Shown here one piece after another: positions 8,215-16,135 of a stretch of DNA of 35,285 nucleotides. A program made the translations under genes and the position numbers. Each line of letters opens with the position of its first letter. The stretch's first letter is position 1. The notes beneath the pieces are model-generated. The model worked only from the letters and a program-made list of their open reading frames with translations. It was not told where the DNA came from and made no database searches. The stretch comes from Bradyrhizobiaceae bacterium (GTDB lineage: Bacteria > Pseudomonadota > Alphaproteobacteria > Rhizobiales > Xanthobacteraceae), in assembly GCA_947481635.1 (NCBI GenBank), contig CANKHJ010000027.1:1-35285 (forward strand), written 5' to 3'.

Positions 8215-9852
8215 ATGAAGCAAACGCCCGTCCTCATCGTTGGCGGTGGTCCCGTCGGTCTCGCGCTGGCGCTCGATCTCGGCTGGCGCGGCGTCGAATG
8301 TCTGCTGGTCGAGCAGGGCGACGGCGAGGTGGTGGACGCGAAGATGTTCGCCACCGGTATCCGCACGGTCGAATTCTGCCGGCGCTGGGGTCTTGCGGAG
8401 CAGGTCAAGAACTGGGGCTTCCCGCACGACTTTCCGTTCGACAATGTGTTCGTCACAGGCCTGAACGGCTATGAAGTCGGCCGCATCCCGATGCCGCCGC
8501 TCAAGGACATCGCGCCATTCCCGACCAGTCCGGAGCAATTCGCGCATTGCCCGCAATTCGTGTTCGACCCGATTCTCGCTGCCGCGGCGCGCGCGCAGCC
8601 GTCGGTGACGATGCGCTATCGCACCGAGCTGGTGTCGTTCCGCGACGATGGCGACGGTGTCACCGCTGAACTGCGCGACACGACCACCGGCGAACGCGAG
8701 CAGGTGCGTGCGCAATATCTGATCGGCTGCGACGGCTTCGGCAGCATCGTGCGCAAGACGCTCGGCATCGGCATCCAGGGCAATGATTTCATCAACCGGT
8801 CGGTCAACGTCATGTTCGACGCGCCGGCCTTGTGGGACCAGCACGACAAGGGCAAGGCCGGCCGCTATGTGCTGATCGACGAAACCGGCGCCTGGGCCAG
8901 CCTGACACCGGCCGACGGCGCCGACCGCTGGCGGCTGATGATCCATGGCGAGAAGGACATGGACCCGGAGGCGCTCGACGCCACGGCCGAGGTGCGCCGC
9001 GCCATCGGCAGCGACGCGCCGTTCACCATCGTCAAGGTCGGACACTGGGTGCGCCGCCGCATGGTGGCCGACAGTTATGGCCGCGGCCGCGTCTGGCTCG
9101 CGGGCGATGCGGTGCATGTGATGCCGCCGAATGGCGGGCTTGGCATGAATACCGGCATCGGCGACGCCGCCGACCTCGGATGGAAGCTCGAGGCGGTGGT
9201 GCGCGGCTGGGGTGGGCCGCAACTGCTCGAGAGCTACGAGACCGAGCGCCGGCCGGTCGGCATCCGCCAATGCGACGAGGCGATGCTCAACTTCGAGCGC
9301 TACGGCTCGCGCAAGGCGACGCCGCATGTGACGCAGGCAACACCCGACGGCGAGCGGGTCCGCGCCGAGATCGGCAAGCGGCTGGCATCGTCGAACTCGC
9401 TCGCGTGGGAGAACCCGCTCAATACCCACCTCGGCTATCGCTACGACTCGCCGATCATCGTCCCGGATGGCGTGCCGCCGCCGGAGCCGGAGGATTCGCG
9501 CCTCTACACCCAGACCAGCCATCCCGGCGGCCGCGCGCCGCATGTCTGGCTGCCGGACGGCCGCTCGACGCTCGACCTGTTTGGGCGGAACTTCGTGCTG
9601 TTGCGGCTTGGCCGCGATGCACCGGAAGTGGGCCCGCTCGGCGCTGCGGCCCAACGCCTTGGCATGCCGCTGGATGTCGTGGCGCTCGATGGGCCCGTGA
9701 TCACGACGCTCTACGAGCGCAAGCTGGTGCTGGTGCGGCCCGATGGGCATGTCGCCTGGCGGGGCGACCGTTTGCCGGCCGATCCGGTGGATCTGCTCGA
9801 CCGGGTGCGCGGCGTGGGCCATGCTGCGGCGCAGGCCGGCCAAGCGGCCTGA
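8215..9852 (+). CDS. FAD-dependent aromatic-ring monooxygenase (PheA/MhpA/UbiH group)
   Basis: The 545-residue protein is a class A flavin monooxygenase. It has the N-terminal dinucleotide motif GGGPVG (10-15), the GCDG motif binding both FAD and NAD(P)H at 171-174, and the second FAD motif with GDAVH (297-301) followed by PPNGGLGMNTGIGDA. The C-terminal 100 or so residues form the thioredoxin-like domain of PheA/MhpA-type phenol and phenylpropionate hydroxylases, ending with the typical LVLVRPDGHVAWRGD. It should insert one oxygen atom into a phenolic ring. The start at 8215 follows GAGTGAGGA with about 5 bases spacing; an in-frame ATG at 8194 lies inside the palindromic repeat and is rejected. 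The VOC gene follows 61 bases later, so hydroxylation followed by ring cleavage is plausible. Confidence 0.92.
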   Translation: MKQTPVLIVGGGPVGLALALDLGWRGVECLLVEQGDGEVVDAKMFATGIRTVEFCRRWGLAEQVKNWGFPHDFPFDNVFVTGLNGYEVGRIPMPPLKDIAPFPTSPEQFAHCPQFVFDPILAAAARAQPSVTMRYRTELVSFRDDGDGVTAELRDTTTGEREQVRAQYLIGCDGFGSIVRKTLGIGIQGNDFINRSVNVMFDAPALWDQHDKGKAGRYVLIDETGAWASLTPADGADRWRLMIHGEKDMDPEALDATAEVRRAIGSDAPFTIVKVGHWVRRRMVADSYGRGRVWLAGDAVHVMPPNGGLGMNTGIGDAADLGWKLEAVVRGWGGPQLLESYETERRPVGIRQCDEAMLNFERYGSRKATPHVTQATPDGERVRAEIGKRLASSNSLAWENPLNTHLGYRYDSPIIVPDGVPPPEPEDSRLYTQTSHPGGRAPHVWLPDGRSTLDLFGRNFVLLRLGRDAPEVGPLGAAAQRLGMPLDVVALDGPVITTLYERKLVLVRPDGHVAWRGDRLPADPVDLLDRVRGVGHAAAQAGQAA

Positions 9853-9913
9853 GACTGTTGGAGCGACGGGTGTTTCGGCCTATTATCCGCCCAAAGTCAG
9901 AGGAGGAATCGCG

Positions 9914-10495
9914 ATGAACGTGCACGCGCAGCCGCAGGCTCAGTCTAAGGTGAAGCCCCTTAGCGAGGCGCCGGAGCGGCTCCATCACTATGCTTTCGTG
10001 ATCAAGGATCAGGAAGCCAATCGCAAATTCTTCGAGGAGATCCTCGGCATTCCGCTCGCCGCGACGTGGTGCGAGGTCGCCTACAACGCCTCGGTGAAGC
10101 GTGACATCAGCTATTGCCACACTTTCTATCCGCTGGCGGATGGTGGCGCGCTCGCGTTCTTCCAATATGCCGATAACGACGTCTACGAGGCGCTGCGCGC
10201 GCTGCGTCCTGAGATGGGCCAGCATTTCTCGATGAAGGTCACGCCGAAGGCTTACGACGAATTGGCCAAACGCATCCAGGGTGCCGGCGCACCGTTCCGC
10301 GAGACCGATCACGGCTATTGCAAGTCGATCTACACCGCGAGCCCGGACGGCCTGAAGCTCGAATTCACCATCGACGCGCCGGATGTGGAGCAGATCAACG
10401 CCATGCGGCTGAAGGACTGCCACTCCGAACTGGCGCGCTGGCTGGCCGGGGATCATCGCCCGAACAACCACGACCGCCACGGCGATACGGCGTAA
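9914..10495 (+). CDS. VOC-family protein, possible extradiol dioxygenase or glyoxalase-type enzyme
   Basis: The 193-residue protein has one vicinal-oxygen-chelate (glyoxalase/bleomycin-resistance/type I extradiol dioxygenase) module. Candidate metal ligands are His24 or His25 (RLHHYAFVI), His104 (QHFSMKV) and Glu150 (LKLEFTI), the two-His-one-Glu set of this fold. The phrase 'ASPDGLKLEF' is usual in catechol-type dioxygenases. It is shorter than two-module type I dioxygenases (about 300 residues), so it may be an isomerase, an epimerase or a small dioxygenase. A very strong AGGAGGAA (9901-9908) precedes the ATG at 9914. It follows the FAD hydroxylase gene and closes the plus-strand unit, which ends at the hairpin terminator. 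Confidence 0.85.
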   Translation: MNVHAQPQAQSKVKPLSEAPERLHHYAFVIKDQEANRKFFEEILGIPLAATWCEVAYNASVKRDISYCHTFYPLADGGALAFFQYADNDVYEALRALRPEMGQHFSMKVTPKAYDELAKRIQGAGAPFRETDHGYCKSIYTASPDGLKLEFTIDAPDVEQINAMRLKDCHSELARWLAGDHRPNNHDRHGDTA

Positions 10496-10513
10496 ATCGT
10501 GCCCGTTCAGTCA

Positions 10514-10547
10514 TAAAAAAACGCCGCGCTGACCGCGCGGCGTTTTT
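10514..10547. terminator. Bidirectional intrinsic terminator
   Basis: A perfect 9-bp stem (ACGCCGCGC at 10521-10529 with its complement at 10535-10543) has a 5-base loop. An A-tract lies on the left and a T-tract (10543-10547) on the right, so it works as a Rho-independent terminator on both strands. It lies between the convergent VOC and enoyl-CoA hydratase genes. Confidence 0.93.
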
Positions 10548-10563
10548 GCTTTAGGTGCTGTTG

Positions 10564-11427
10564 CTATCGCCCCGTAAATTTCGGCTTCCGCTTCTCGCCG
10601 AAGGCTTTCATGCCTTCCTTGTTGTCTTCGGTGCGGATCAGCACCGATTGGCCGAGCCGCTCCAGCATGCGGCCGGTCTCAGTGTCGACATTCTGGCACA
10701 TGTTGATGATCTGCTTGGCCATGCCCATCGCCTGCGGCGCGCGCGTGCAGAGCTGGCGCGCGAAGGCCATGGTGCCTTCCATCAGCTTGTCGGCCGGGAA
10801 CACGCGGTTCACCAGGCCGATGCGATAGGCCTCCTGGGCATCGACCGGCAGCGCCGCGATCATCATTTCCTTCAGCCGTCCGATGCCGATCATCTGGATC
10901 AGCCGCGATGCCGCGCCCGATGCCGGGATCACGCCGAGCTGGATTTCCGGGAGCAGGAAATACGCGCCCTCCGCGACCATGCGGAAGTCGCAGGCGATCG
11001 ACATCTCGACGCCGCCGCCAGCGCAGGTGCCGTTGATCGCGGCGACGATCGGCTTCTCGCACGCCTCCATGTCGTCGAACATCTCGTGGTTCGCGCGCAC
11101 ATAGGCGCGGTACTGCGCTGTGTTCAGGTTGTTCTCGTAGTCGAGGCCGTTGATGTCGCGGCCGGAGCAGAACGCGCGGCCGGCGCCGGTCAGTACAATC
11201 ACGCGCACCTTGTCGTCGAAATTCGCCTGCCAGATCGCCGACCGCATCTCGCGGATCATCTGCTCATCGAAGGCGTTGAGCTTGTCCGGCCGGTTCAGCG
11301 TGATCAGCATGATGCCGTCTTCCGGCTGCGCCACCGTGATGGCGCGCGGCGCCTCGACATGCTGCAGGAATCCGGTCGGCTTGCCGTTAGCGTCGAGCGC
11401 GACGGTCGGATGCGTCTTGTCGGTCAT
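10564..11427 (-). CDS. Enoyl-CoA hydratase/isomerase family protein
   Basis: The 287-residue crotonase-fold protein has the oxyanion-hole segments FCSGRDINGL and NGTCAGGGVEMS. Both acidic residues of true hydratases appear to be present, the Glu of GGGVEM and the Glu of LPEIQLGVIP, so hydration of an enoyl-CoA (or a related ring hydrolysis) is more likely than pure isomerisation. A 35-residue N-terminal lead precedes the fold. The ATG at 11427 overlaps the stop of the upstream UbiD gene in an ATGA arrangement, implying translational coupling. It is the last gene of the minus-strand operon that begins with the small unknown protein and the acyl-CoA ligase. The exact CoA ester is unknown. Confidence 0.9.
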   Translation of the reverse strand: MTDKTHPTVALDANGKPTGFLQHVEAPRAITVAQPEDGIMLITLNRPDKLNAFDEQMIREMRSAIWQANFDDKVRVIVLTGAGRAFCSGRDINGLDYENNLNTAQYRAYVRANHEMFDDMEACEKPIVAAINGTCAGGGVEMSIACDFRMVAEGAYFLLPEIQLGVIPASGAASRLIQMIGIGRLKEMMIAALPVDAQEAYRIGLVNRVFPADKLMEGTMAFARQLCTRAPQAMGMAKQIINMCQNVDTETGRMLERLGQSVLIRTEDNKEGMKAFGEKRKPKFTGR

Positions 11428-12959
11428 TGATCTTTCCCATTCAACGTATAGCGCCCGTCCTTGAGCCGCTTCAGGCTGCCGTCGGCATAGAGCTTGTCGA
11501 AGGTCCGCAAAATCTCGCGGCCGTCGCGCGAGCCGGTCGCGGCCATGACATCTAGATAGGTGGCTGGGCCCTCGGCCAGCAATTGCTCGACGGTCCGCTG
11601 GTCGCGCTTCGGCAGCACCGGCGGCGTCGGGATCGTGAACTCGAAGCTGTTGGTCTTGCCGAACGGCTTGGTGCAGTCGAAGCCGCCCTTGGCGCCGGTT
11701 CGCGCGCCGTCGAGCGAAGGATCGAGCGGCACCGCGCGGAATCCCGATGCCGAGACGAAATCGCGGTCGGCCTGGAAGCGGGTCGAGAGCGCCCAGTCGA
11801 CCTCCTCGTTGGAGAAAACGTCGATATCCTCGTCGACCACGAACACGTGCTTCACGTCCGCTGTGGAGCAGAACACCGCGGCTATAGCGTTGCGCGATTC
11901 GCCCGGATAACGCTGCTTCATCGAGACCCGCACGTTATACATGCCGCCTGACGACGCGGTGCAGCACACCGCCACCGGCTCGCGGATCGCCTGGCGCAGC
12001 ACCGACCACACCGCGGCCTCGGTCTTCGCCGCGGCGAGCTGCGCGGTGTCGGTGCAGTTCAGCCGCTTGCCGCCGATGGTCACGGTCTGGAACAGCGCGT
12101 CCTTGCGGTGCGTAATTGCGGTGAGATGGAATACCGGGTTGTTCTTCAGGATGCCGTAATAGCCGATATATTCGCCATACGGCCCTTCCGGCTCCACCAG
12201 CCCGCGCGGATCGAGATAGCCTTCGAGTACATATTCGGCATCCGCCGGTACGCGCACATCGATGGTGACGCATTTCACTACCGGCAATGGCGCGCCGCGC
12301 ACCGCGCCGACCACATCGAATTCGTCCATCGGTGTCGTCGATGCCACCGCCGCGAGGAAATCCGCCGGATGGTTGCCGATCGTGAAGGCGACCGGAAGCT
12401 TCTCGCCCTTCGCCACCGCCTGTTGATAGATTGCGCGCAGGTCGCTCGGTGCATTGAGGTCGATGCCGGCGGCCCTCGGCCCACGCAGCATCAGGCGGCG
12501 GCAGCCGAGATTGGTCCAGCCATTCTGCGGATCGATCGCGAAGTCGATGCCGGCGGAGATATACGGCGCGCCGTCGAGAGTGTGTTGAAGGTTCACCGGC
12601 AGCTTAAGCAAGTCGGCATCGTCGCCGGTCAGCACCACCTGCTGCACCGGCGCATCCTCGCGCTTGACCTCGACCGGCTTGTGCGGCTGCTGCAAGCGTT
12701 CGCGCAACACCTTGGGGAAATTCGCCTCGTCGGTGTCGAGCGAATGCGCCAGCCGCGAGCGCCCGCCCATCAGGTTGCCGACCAGCTCGGCGCGCTCGGG
12801 GCCGACCGCGGTGAACCAGACCGCCTTGGGATTCTCGTCGAGCATCGCGGCGACGTCGACCAGATCGATCGGATCGTTATGCATGATGCACTCGCCTTGC
12901 TGCACCATGCGCTCGGCGAAGCTGCGCAGTCGGAATTTCTCAGTGTCGGGTTGGGTCAT
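11424..12959 (-). CDS. UbiD-family (prenylated-FMN) decarboxylase with C-terminal winged-helix-like tail
   Basis: The 511-residue protein carries UbiD signatures: LGCRRLML with the flavin-binding Arg (about 154), EPEGPYGEYIGYY with catalytic Glu258 and Glu263, and VVDEDIDVFSNEEVDWAL at about 374-391. UbiD enzymes use prenylated FMN and a divalent metal to decarboxylate (or carboxylate) aromatic and alpha,beta-unsaturated acids; the cofactor-making UbiX is not in this window. Residues about 455-511 form an extra domain resembling a winged helix (TVEQLLAEG, TYLDVMAATG, REILRTFDKLYADGSLKRL, DGRYTL), which typical UbiD proteins lack. It sits between the LLM oxidoreductase and enoyl-CoA hydratase genes in one operon, suggesting decarboxylation of a pathway intermediate. 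Confidence 0.92.
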   Translation of the reverse strand: MTQPDTEKFRLRSFAERMVQQGECIMHNDPIDLVDVAAMLDENPKAVWFTAVGPERAELVGNLMGGRSRLAHSLDTDEANFPKVLRERLQQPHKPVEVKREDAPVQQVVLTGDDADLLKLPVNLQHTLDGAPYISAGIDFAIDPQNGWTNLGCRRLMLRGPRAAGIDLNAPSDLRAIYQQAVAKGEKLPVAFTIGNHPADFLAAVASTTPMDEFDVVGAVRGAPLPVVKCVTIDVRVPADAEYVLEGYLDPRGLVEPEGPYGEYIGYYGILKNNPVFHLTAITHRKDALFQTVTIGGKRLNCTDTAQLAAAKTEAAVWSVLRQAIREPVAVCCTASSGGMYNVRVSMKQRYPGESRNAIAAVFCSTADVKHVFVVDEDIDVFSNEEVDWALSTRFQADRDFVSASGFRAVPLDPSLDGARTGAKGGFDCTKPFGKTNSFEFTIPTPPVLPKRDQRTVEQLLAEGPATYLDVMAATGSRDGREILRTFDKLYADGSLKRLKDGRYTLNGKDQ

Positions 12960-13017
12960 GGGCGTCCCAGGCTGTTGTTCAGCTTATCCGGTATCATCAG
13001 CGACCGGTCGAATGCGG

Positions 13018-14043
13018 TCAAACCACGGCGCGGGCGAGAGCCGGGTTCACTTCGGTTCCGTAAAGCTCCCAGGTCCGAGCCATGTCCTGGCTGTCGCGAA
13101 AGGTCGCAAGAAAATGGCCGGCGCCGGTCTCGCGGCATTGCCGGATGACCTCGTCGCTGACCTGCGCGGGCGTGCCGCTGATGAATTCCTCGTCCCCGAT
13201 CGAAAACGAGCGAGATATCGGAGTGTCGAGAGCCGGCCGATTGCCGATCCGCGCCCGTGGATCGGCGGCGAGGCGCGCCAGCGAGCCCTTCCTTTGGCGC
13301 TCGGTGTCCCGGCGCGCGTCCTCGCCGCTCGCCCCGATCGCGACCTGGCGGCGCAAGCCAAGCTGTTCAGGCCCCGCGGGATGGCCGTGGCGTGCGGCCT
13401 CATCGCGATAGGCGTCGAAGATTTCCTTCACCTTCGGGACGGGATGGAATCCAGTGCAGATTTTGACGCCGCGCTTCGCGGCTTTGCGCGCCGAATCGGC
13501 GCTGACCACGGTGACCCAGAGCGGCGGTGTCGGTTGCTGCAACGGCCGCGGGACAAGTCGCAGATTGTCGAGCTGCCAGTATTTGCCGTGATGCGTGATC
13601 ACGCCCGCGCGCAGCGCGATGTCGATGATCTCAACGGCTTCATCGTTGCGCTCGCGCGCCTCCTCGACGCCGAGTTGGATATATTTCATCTCGTTTGGAA
13701 TGCCGGCCGAGGTGCCGACTTCAAGCCGTCCCCCTGTAATATGATCGAGCATGCCGATCTCTTCGACGATCCGCCAAGGTTGATGATAGGGCAGCACCAT
13801 TCCCATCACGCCGAGCCGCAGCGTCCTGGTGCGCGCGGCGACATGGGCGATCAGGAGATTGGGAGAAGGGCTGTAGGCGCCGCCGAAGTGGTGCTCGCTG
13901 AAGAAAATGCCCTCGAATCCCAGCGCTTCGGCGCGCGGCCACAACGCCAGATAGCCGTTGAAATAATCGGCGGAATGCTGCGGATCGAATGTCGATTCGA
14001 ACTCGGGCGACCCGAAGAATTCGAACACCCAGGATTTGATCAC
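13018..14043 (-). CDS. LLM-class (luciferase-like) flavin-dependent oxidoreductase
   Basis: The 341-residue TIM-barrel flavoprotein begins with IKSWVFEFF and has the typical ALGFEGIFFSEHHF, 'SPSPNLLIAHVAARTRTLRLG' in two parts, and a late PQPLW-like 'QPTPPLWVTV'. Family members use reduced FMN for monooxygenation or F420 for hydride transfer. The start is a GTG at 14043, chosen because GGAGG lies 6 bases upstream and homology begins there; an in-frame ATG at 14136 would overlap the ligase gene and adds non-homologous sequence. It lies 34 bases after the ligase and 58 before the UbiD gene, inside the operon. The substrate is unknown, perhaps a CoA ester made by the ligase. Confidence 0.88.
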   Translation of the reverse strand: MIKSWVFEFFGSPEFESTFDPQHSADYFNGYLALWPRAEALGFEGIFFSEHHFGGAYSPSPNLLIAHVAARTRTLRLGVMGMVLPYHQPWRIVEEIGMLDHITGGRLEVGTSAGIPNEMKYIQLGVEEARERNDEAVEIIDIALRAGVITHHGKYWQLDNLRLVPRPLQQPTPPLWVTVVSADSARKAAKRGVKICTGFHPVPKVKEIFDAYRDEAARHGHPAGPEQLGLRRQVAIGASGEDARRDTERQRKGSLARLAADPRARIGNRPALDTPISRSFSIGDEEFISGTPAQVSDEVIRQCRETGAGHFLATFRDSQDMARTWELYGTEVNPALARAVV

Positions 14044-14077
14044 CCGGCCCCTCCGACTTGTATGCCCGCGGTTGTTC

Positions 14078-15583
14078 TCACCGCTTGTCCCAGTAAGGCG
14101 CGCGCAGCAACGTCTTGGCGATCTTGCCTGGTCCACTTTTCGGCAGCGGCTCGGCGCTGATCTCGATCGCCTTCGGCAGTTTGTATCCGCCGATCAGCCC
14201 GCGGCAATGGGCGATCAGGTCGTCCGGCGTGACCTGATGTCCCGCATTGAGGAACACGAAGGCGCGCACCTCCTCGCCCCAGCGCTCGCTCGGCACCCCG
14301 ATCACGGCCGCCTCGGCGACGGCCGGATGCGCGAATAGCGCATTCTCCACCTCGGCCGGATAGACGTTCTCGGCGCCGGAAATGATCATGTCCTTCTTGC
14401 GCCCGACGATTGCGTAGTGCCCGTCGGCGTCGGCGACGCCGAGATCGCCGGTGCGATACCAGCCGTCCGGCATCGCGGCCTGCGTGGCCGCCGGGTTGCG
14501 CCAATATTCGCGCATCACGCGCTCGCCGCGTACCGCCATCTCGCCGATCGTTCCAGCCGGCAACGCATTGCCGGCATCGTCGATCACCTTCAACTCGATA
14601 TGCAGTACCGGCTGGCCGGCCGAGTTCTTGCGCCGGCCGCCGTCGCGCGCGAGATCGCTCGGGATCTGCTGGCACACCATGCCGGAGACTTCGGTGATGC
14701 CATAGGCCTGCACCAGCGAACAGCCGAGCGCCGCGGTGACGCGGTGATACATCGCGTCCGGCATCGGCGCGCCGCCGTAACTGATGCGTTCCAGCGACGA
14801 CAGGTCATAGTCGCCAATGGCCGGGTCGCGCTCGATCATGTCGAGCAGCACCGGCGGCAGGCTGGTCTTGGTCACGCGTTGCGCCTGCACGATCGGGCCG
14901 AAATCCTTCGGCTCGAAATGCGCGATCACGTGCAGCCCGCCCACCATGCTCACCGCCCAGATCGCAAAGGCATCGACCAGATGGAACATCGGCGGCGCGT
15001 GAAACCAGACGTCGCTTGGGCTCAACTCCAGCGCAACGATCGAGTCGAGCGCGCTGGTGATCAGGTTGCCATGCGTCAGGCAGACGCCCTTGGCCTCGCC
15101 GGTGGTGCCGCTGGTGAAGAAGATCTGCGCGATGTCGTCGCCTTGGGTCTTTACCGCGCGATCGAGCTGCGCGCCCGCCGCGATCAGTTTTTCGTATGCA
15201 GTGTCGGCGCCGGGCAATTCACGATCGTCCCACATGATTGCGGGCGTTGTGCCGTCATAGGGCAATGCCTGGAGCAGGAGCTTGGCTTCGGTGACGGTGA
15301 GGATCCGGGTGATCTCGGCCGGCGCGATCCGGATATTCATCGGCACCAGGATGATGCCGGCATAGGCGCAGGCGAGGTTGACCTCGAGATAGCGGAAGCT
15401 GTTACGCGCCAGGATCGCGACGCGGTCGCCAGGCAGAATCCCGCGCGCCAGCAGCGCGCCGGCGAGCTTTTTCGCGCGCTGCGCCAACTCGCCATAGGTG
15501 AAGCGCACGCCGCCATCGACGATGGCCGGCAAGGCCGCCTGCAACGCGGCGGCGCGATCGACGATCCGGGAGAGCGGCAGCAT
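14078..15583 (-). CDS. AMP-dependent acyl-CoA synthetase/ligase
   Basis: The 501-residue ANL-superfamily enzyme adenylates a carboxylic acid and transfers the acyl group to CoA. The P-loop-like motif FFTSGTTGEAKGV is at 155-167, followed by the aromatic-anchored YGITEVSG, GWYRTGDLG and the C-terminal catalytic lysine in PKSGPGKIAK. The substrate pocket has no signature I can assign to a specific acid. It is the second gene of the minus-strand operon, 8 bases after the small unknown gene, and would provide the CoA ester used by the LLM oxidoreductase, UbiD decarboxylase and enoyl-CoA hydratase that follow. Confidence 0.93.
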   Translation of the reverse strand: MLPLSRIVDRAAALQAALPAIVDGGVRFTYGELAQRAKKLAGALLARGILPGDRVAILARNSFRYLEVNLACAYAGIILVPMNIRIAPAEITRILTVTEAKLLLQALPYDGTTPAIMWDDRELPGADTAYEKLIAAGAQLDRAVKTQGDDIAQIFFTSGTTGEAKGVCLTHGNLITSALDSIVALELSPSDVWFHAPPMFHLVDAFAIWAVSMVGGLHVIAHFEPKDFGPIVQAQRVTKTSLPPVLLDMIERDPAIGDYDLSSLERISYGGAPMPDAMYHRVTAALGCSLVQAYGITEVSGMVCQQIPSDLARDGGRRKNSAGQPVLHIELKVIDDAGNALPAGTIGEMAVRGERVMREYWRNPAATQAAMPDGWYRTGDLGVADADGHYAIVGRKKDMIISGAENVYPAEVENALFAHPAVAEAAVIGVPSERWGEEVRAFVFLNAGHQVTPDDLIAHCRGLIGGYKLPKAIEISAEPLPKSGPGKIAKTLLRAPYWDKR

Positions 15584-15591
15584 GGCCGGAG

Positions 15592-15981
15592 CTAATAGCA
15601 GGCGAAGCGGTTGCGATCCAATTCGCCGAAGGATTCCAGCACGCGCTGCAGGTCGGTGAACAGCCGGTCGCGTTCGTCGTCGCCGAGGTGGGCAGCGCGC
15701 GCCAGCCAGTCCTCGAACGGCTCGTGCCCGGCGGGCGACATCAGTTGGGAGCGGCGGCCCTCGACCACCGCAAGCAGCCGCGGCTCCTGCGCGTCCTGAT
15801 AGCGGGTATGGAGATAGTCGAGGATGTCATCCTCGATGATCCGTGCATCGAGCGTCACCATGAACGCGCCATTGCAGGCGCAGCCCGCCGGATGCGCCGC
15901 GGCGCTGCGCGCCTGTTCCCACAGGGTGGCCAGTGTCTCGACGCGCCGGTCGGTGGTGGGCTTCTGGAACGGGAGCGACAT
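15592..15981 (-). CDS. Small protein of unknown function heading the ligase-UbiD operon
   Basis: This 129-residue protein starts MSLPFQKPTTDRR. It has a Cys-x-Cys pair (AGCACNGAF) near residue 34, an acidic centre (IIEDDILDYL) and an acidic, helical C-terminal half ending FGELDRNRFACY. I do not recognise the family. It ends 8 bases before the acyl-CoA ligase start, so it is almost certainly co-transcribed and may be a small enzyme or accessory subunit of the same pathway. No Shine-Dalgarno sequence precedes the ATG at 15981. An in-frame ATG at 16032 would add 17 residues and is the alternative start. The opposite strand at the start codon carries a near-perfect Shine-Dalgarno sequence (see the leader ORF). 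Confidence 0.7.
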   Translation of the reverse strand: MSLPFQKPTTDRRVETLATLWEQARSAAAHPAGCACNGAFMVTLDARIIEDDILDYLHTRYQDAQEPRLLAVVEGRRSQLMSPAGHEPFEDWLARAAHLGDDERDRLFTDLQRVLESFGELDRNRFACY

Positions 15982-16000
15982 AAGGAGGTGATAGCGCGCT

Positions 16001-16135
16001 ATGGGGAGGCTGCAAAGCGCCGCAGCGCCCATTCCGGGATGGCGGAAATGCGACCTGCATTTCGCCTTGATCCAACGGCCGCTTTTGTCCACTGATGCTT
16101 CTCCAGTCGCCGGGGCGAGGAGGATGTCGTTTTGA
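16001..16135 (+). CDS. Possible 44-codon leader ORF upstream of hyuA
   Basis: A near-perfect extended Shine-Dalgarno sequence, TAAGGAGGTGAT (15981-15992), lies upstream of an ATG at 16001 that opens a 44-codon frame. Its TGA at 16133-16135 overlaps the TTG start of hyuA (16132) in a TTGA arrangement, like ATGA coupling. The peptide (MGRLQSAAAPIPGW...) has no homology that I recognise. The spacing from the core AGGAGG to the ATG is 12 bases, longer than ideal. It could couple translation to hyuA, or the match could be chance because it overlaps the start of the opposite-strand gene. Confidence 0.3.
   Translation: MGRLQSAAAPIPGWRKCDLHFALIQRPLLSTDASPVAGARRMSF

Noticed and set aside
8068-9843. 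Open frame of 591 codons on the minus strand opposite the FAD hydroxylase
   Set aside because: The plus strand has complete FAD-binding motifs; the antisense frame is His/Arg/Asp-rich with no recognisable domain.
15981-15992. Sequence complementary to the 3' end of 16S rRNA, considered as an rRNA remnant
   Set aside because: The match is only the 12-base Shine-Dalgarno complement with no further rRNA sequence around it; it is better read as a ribosome binding site or chance.
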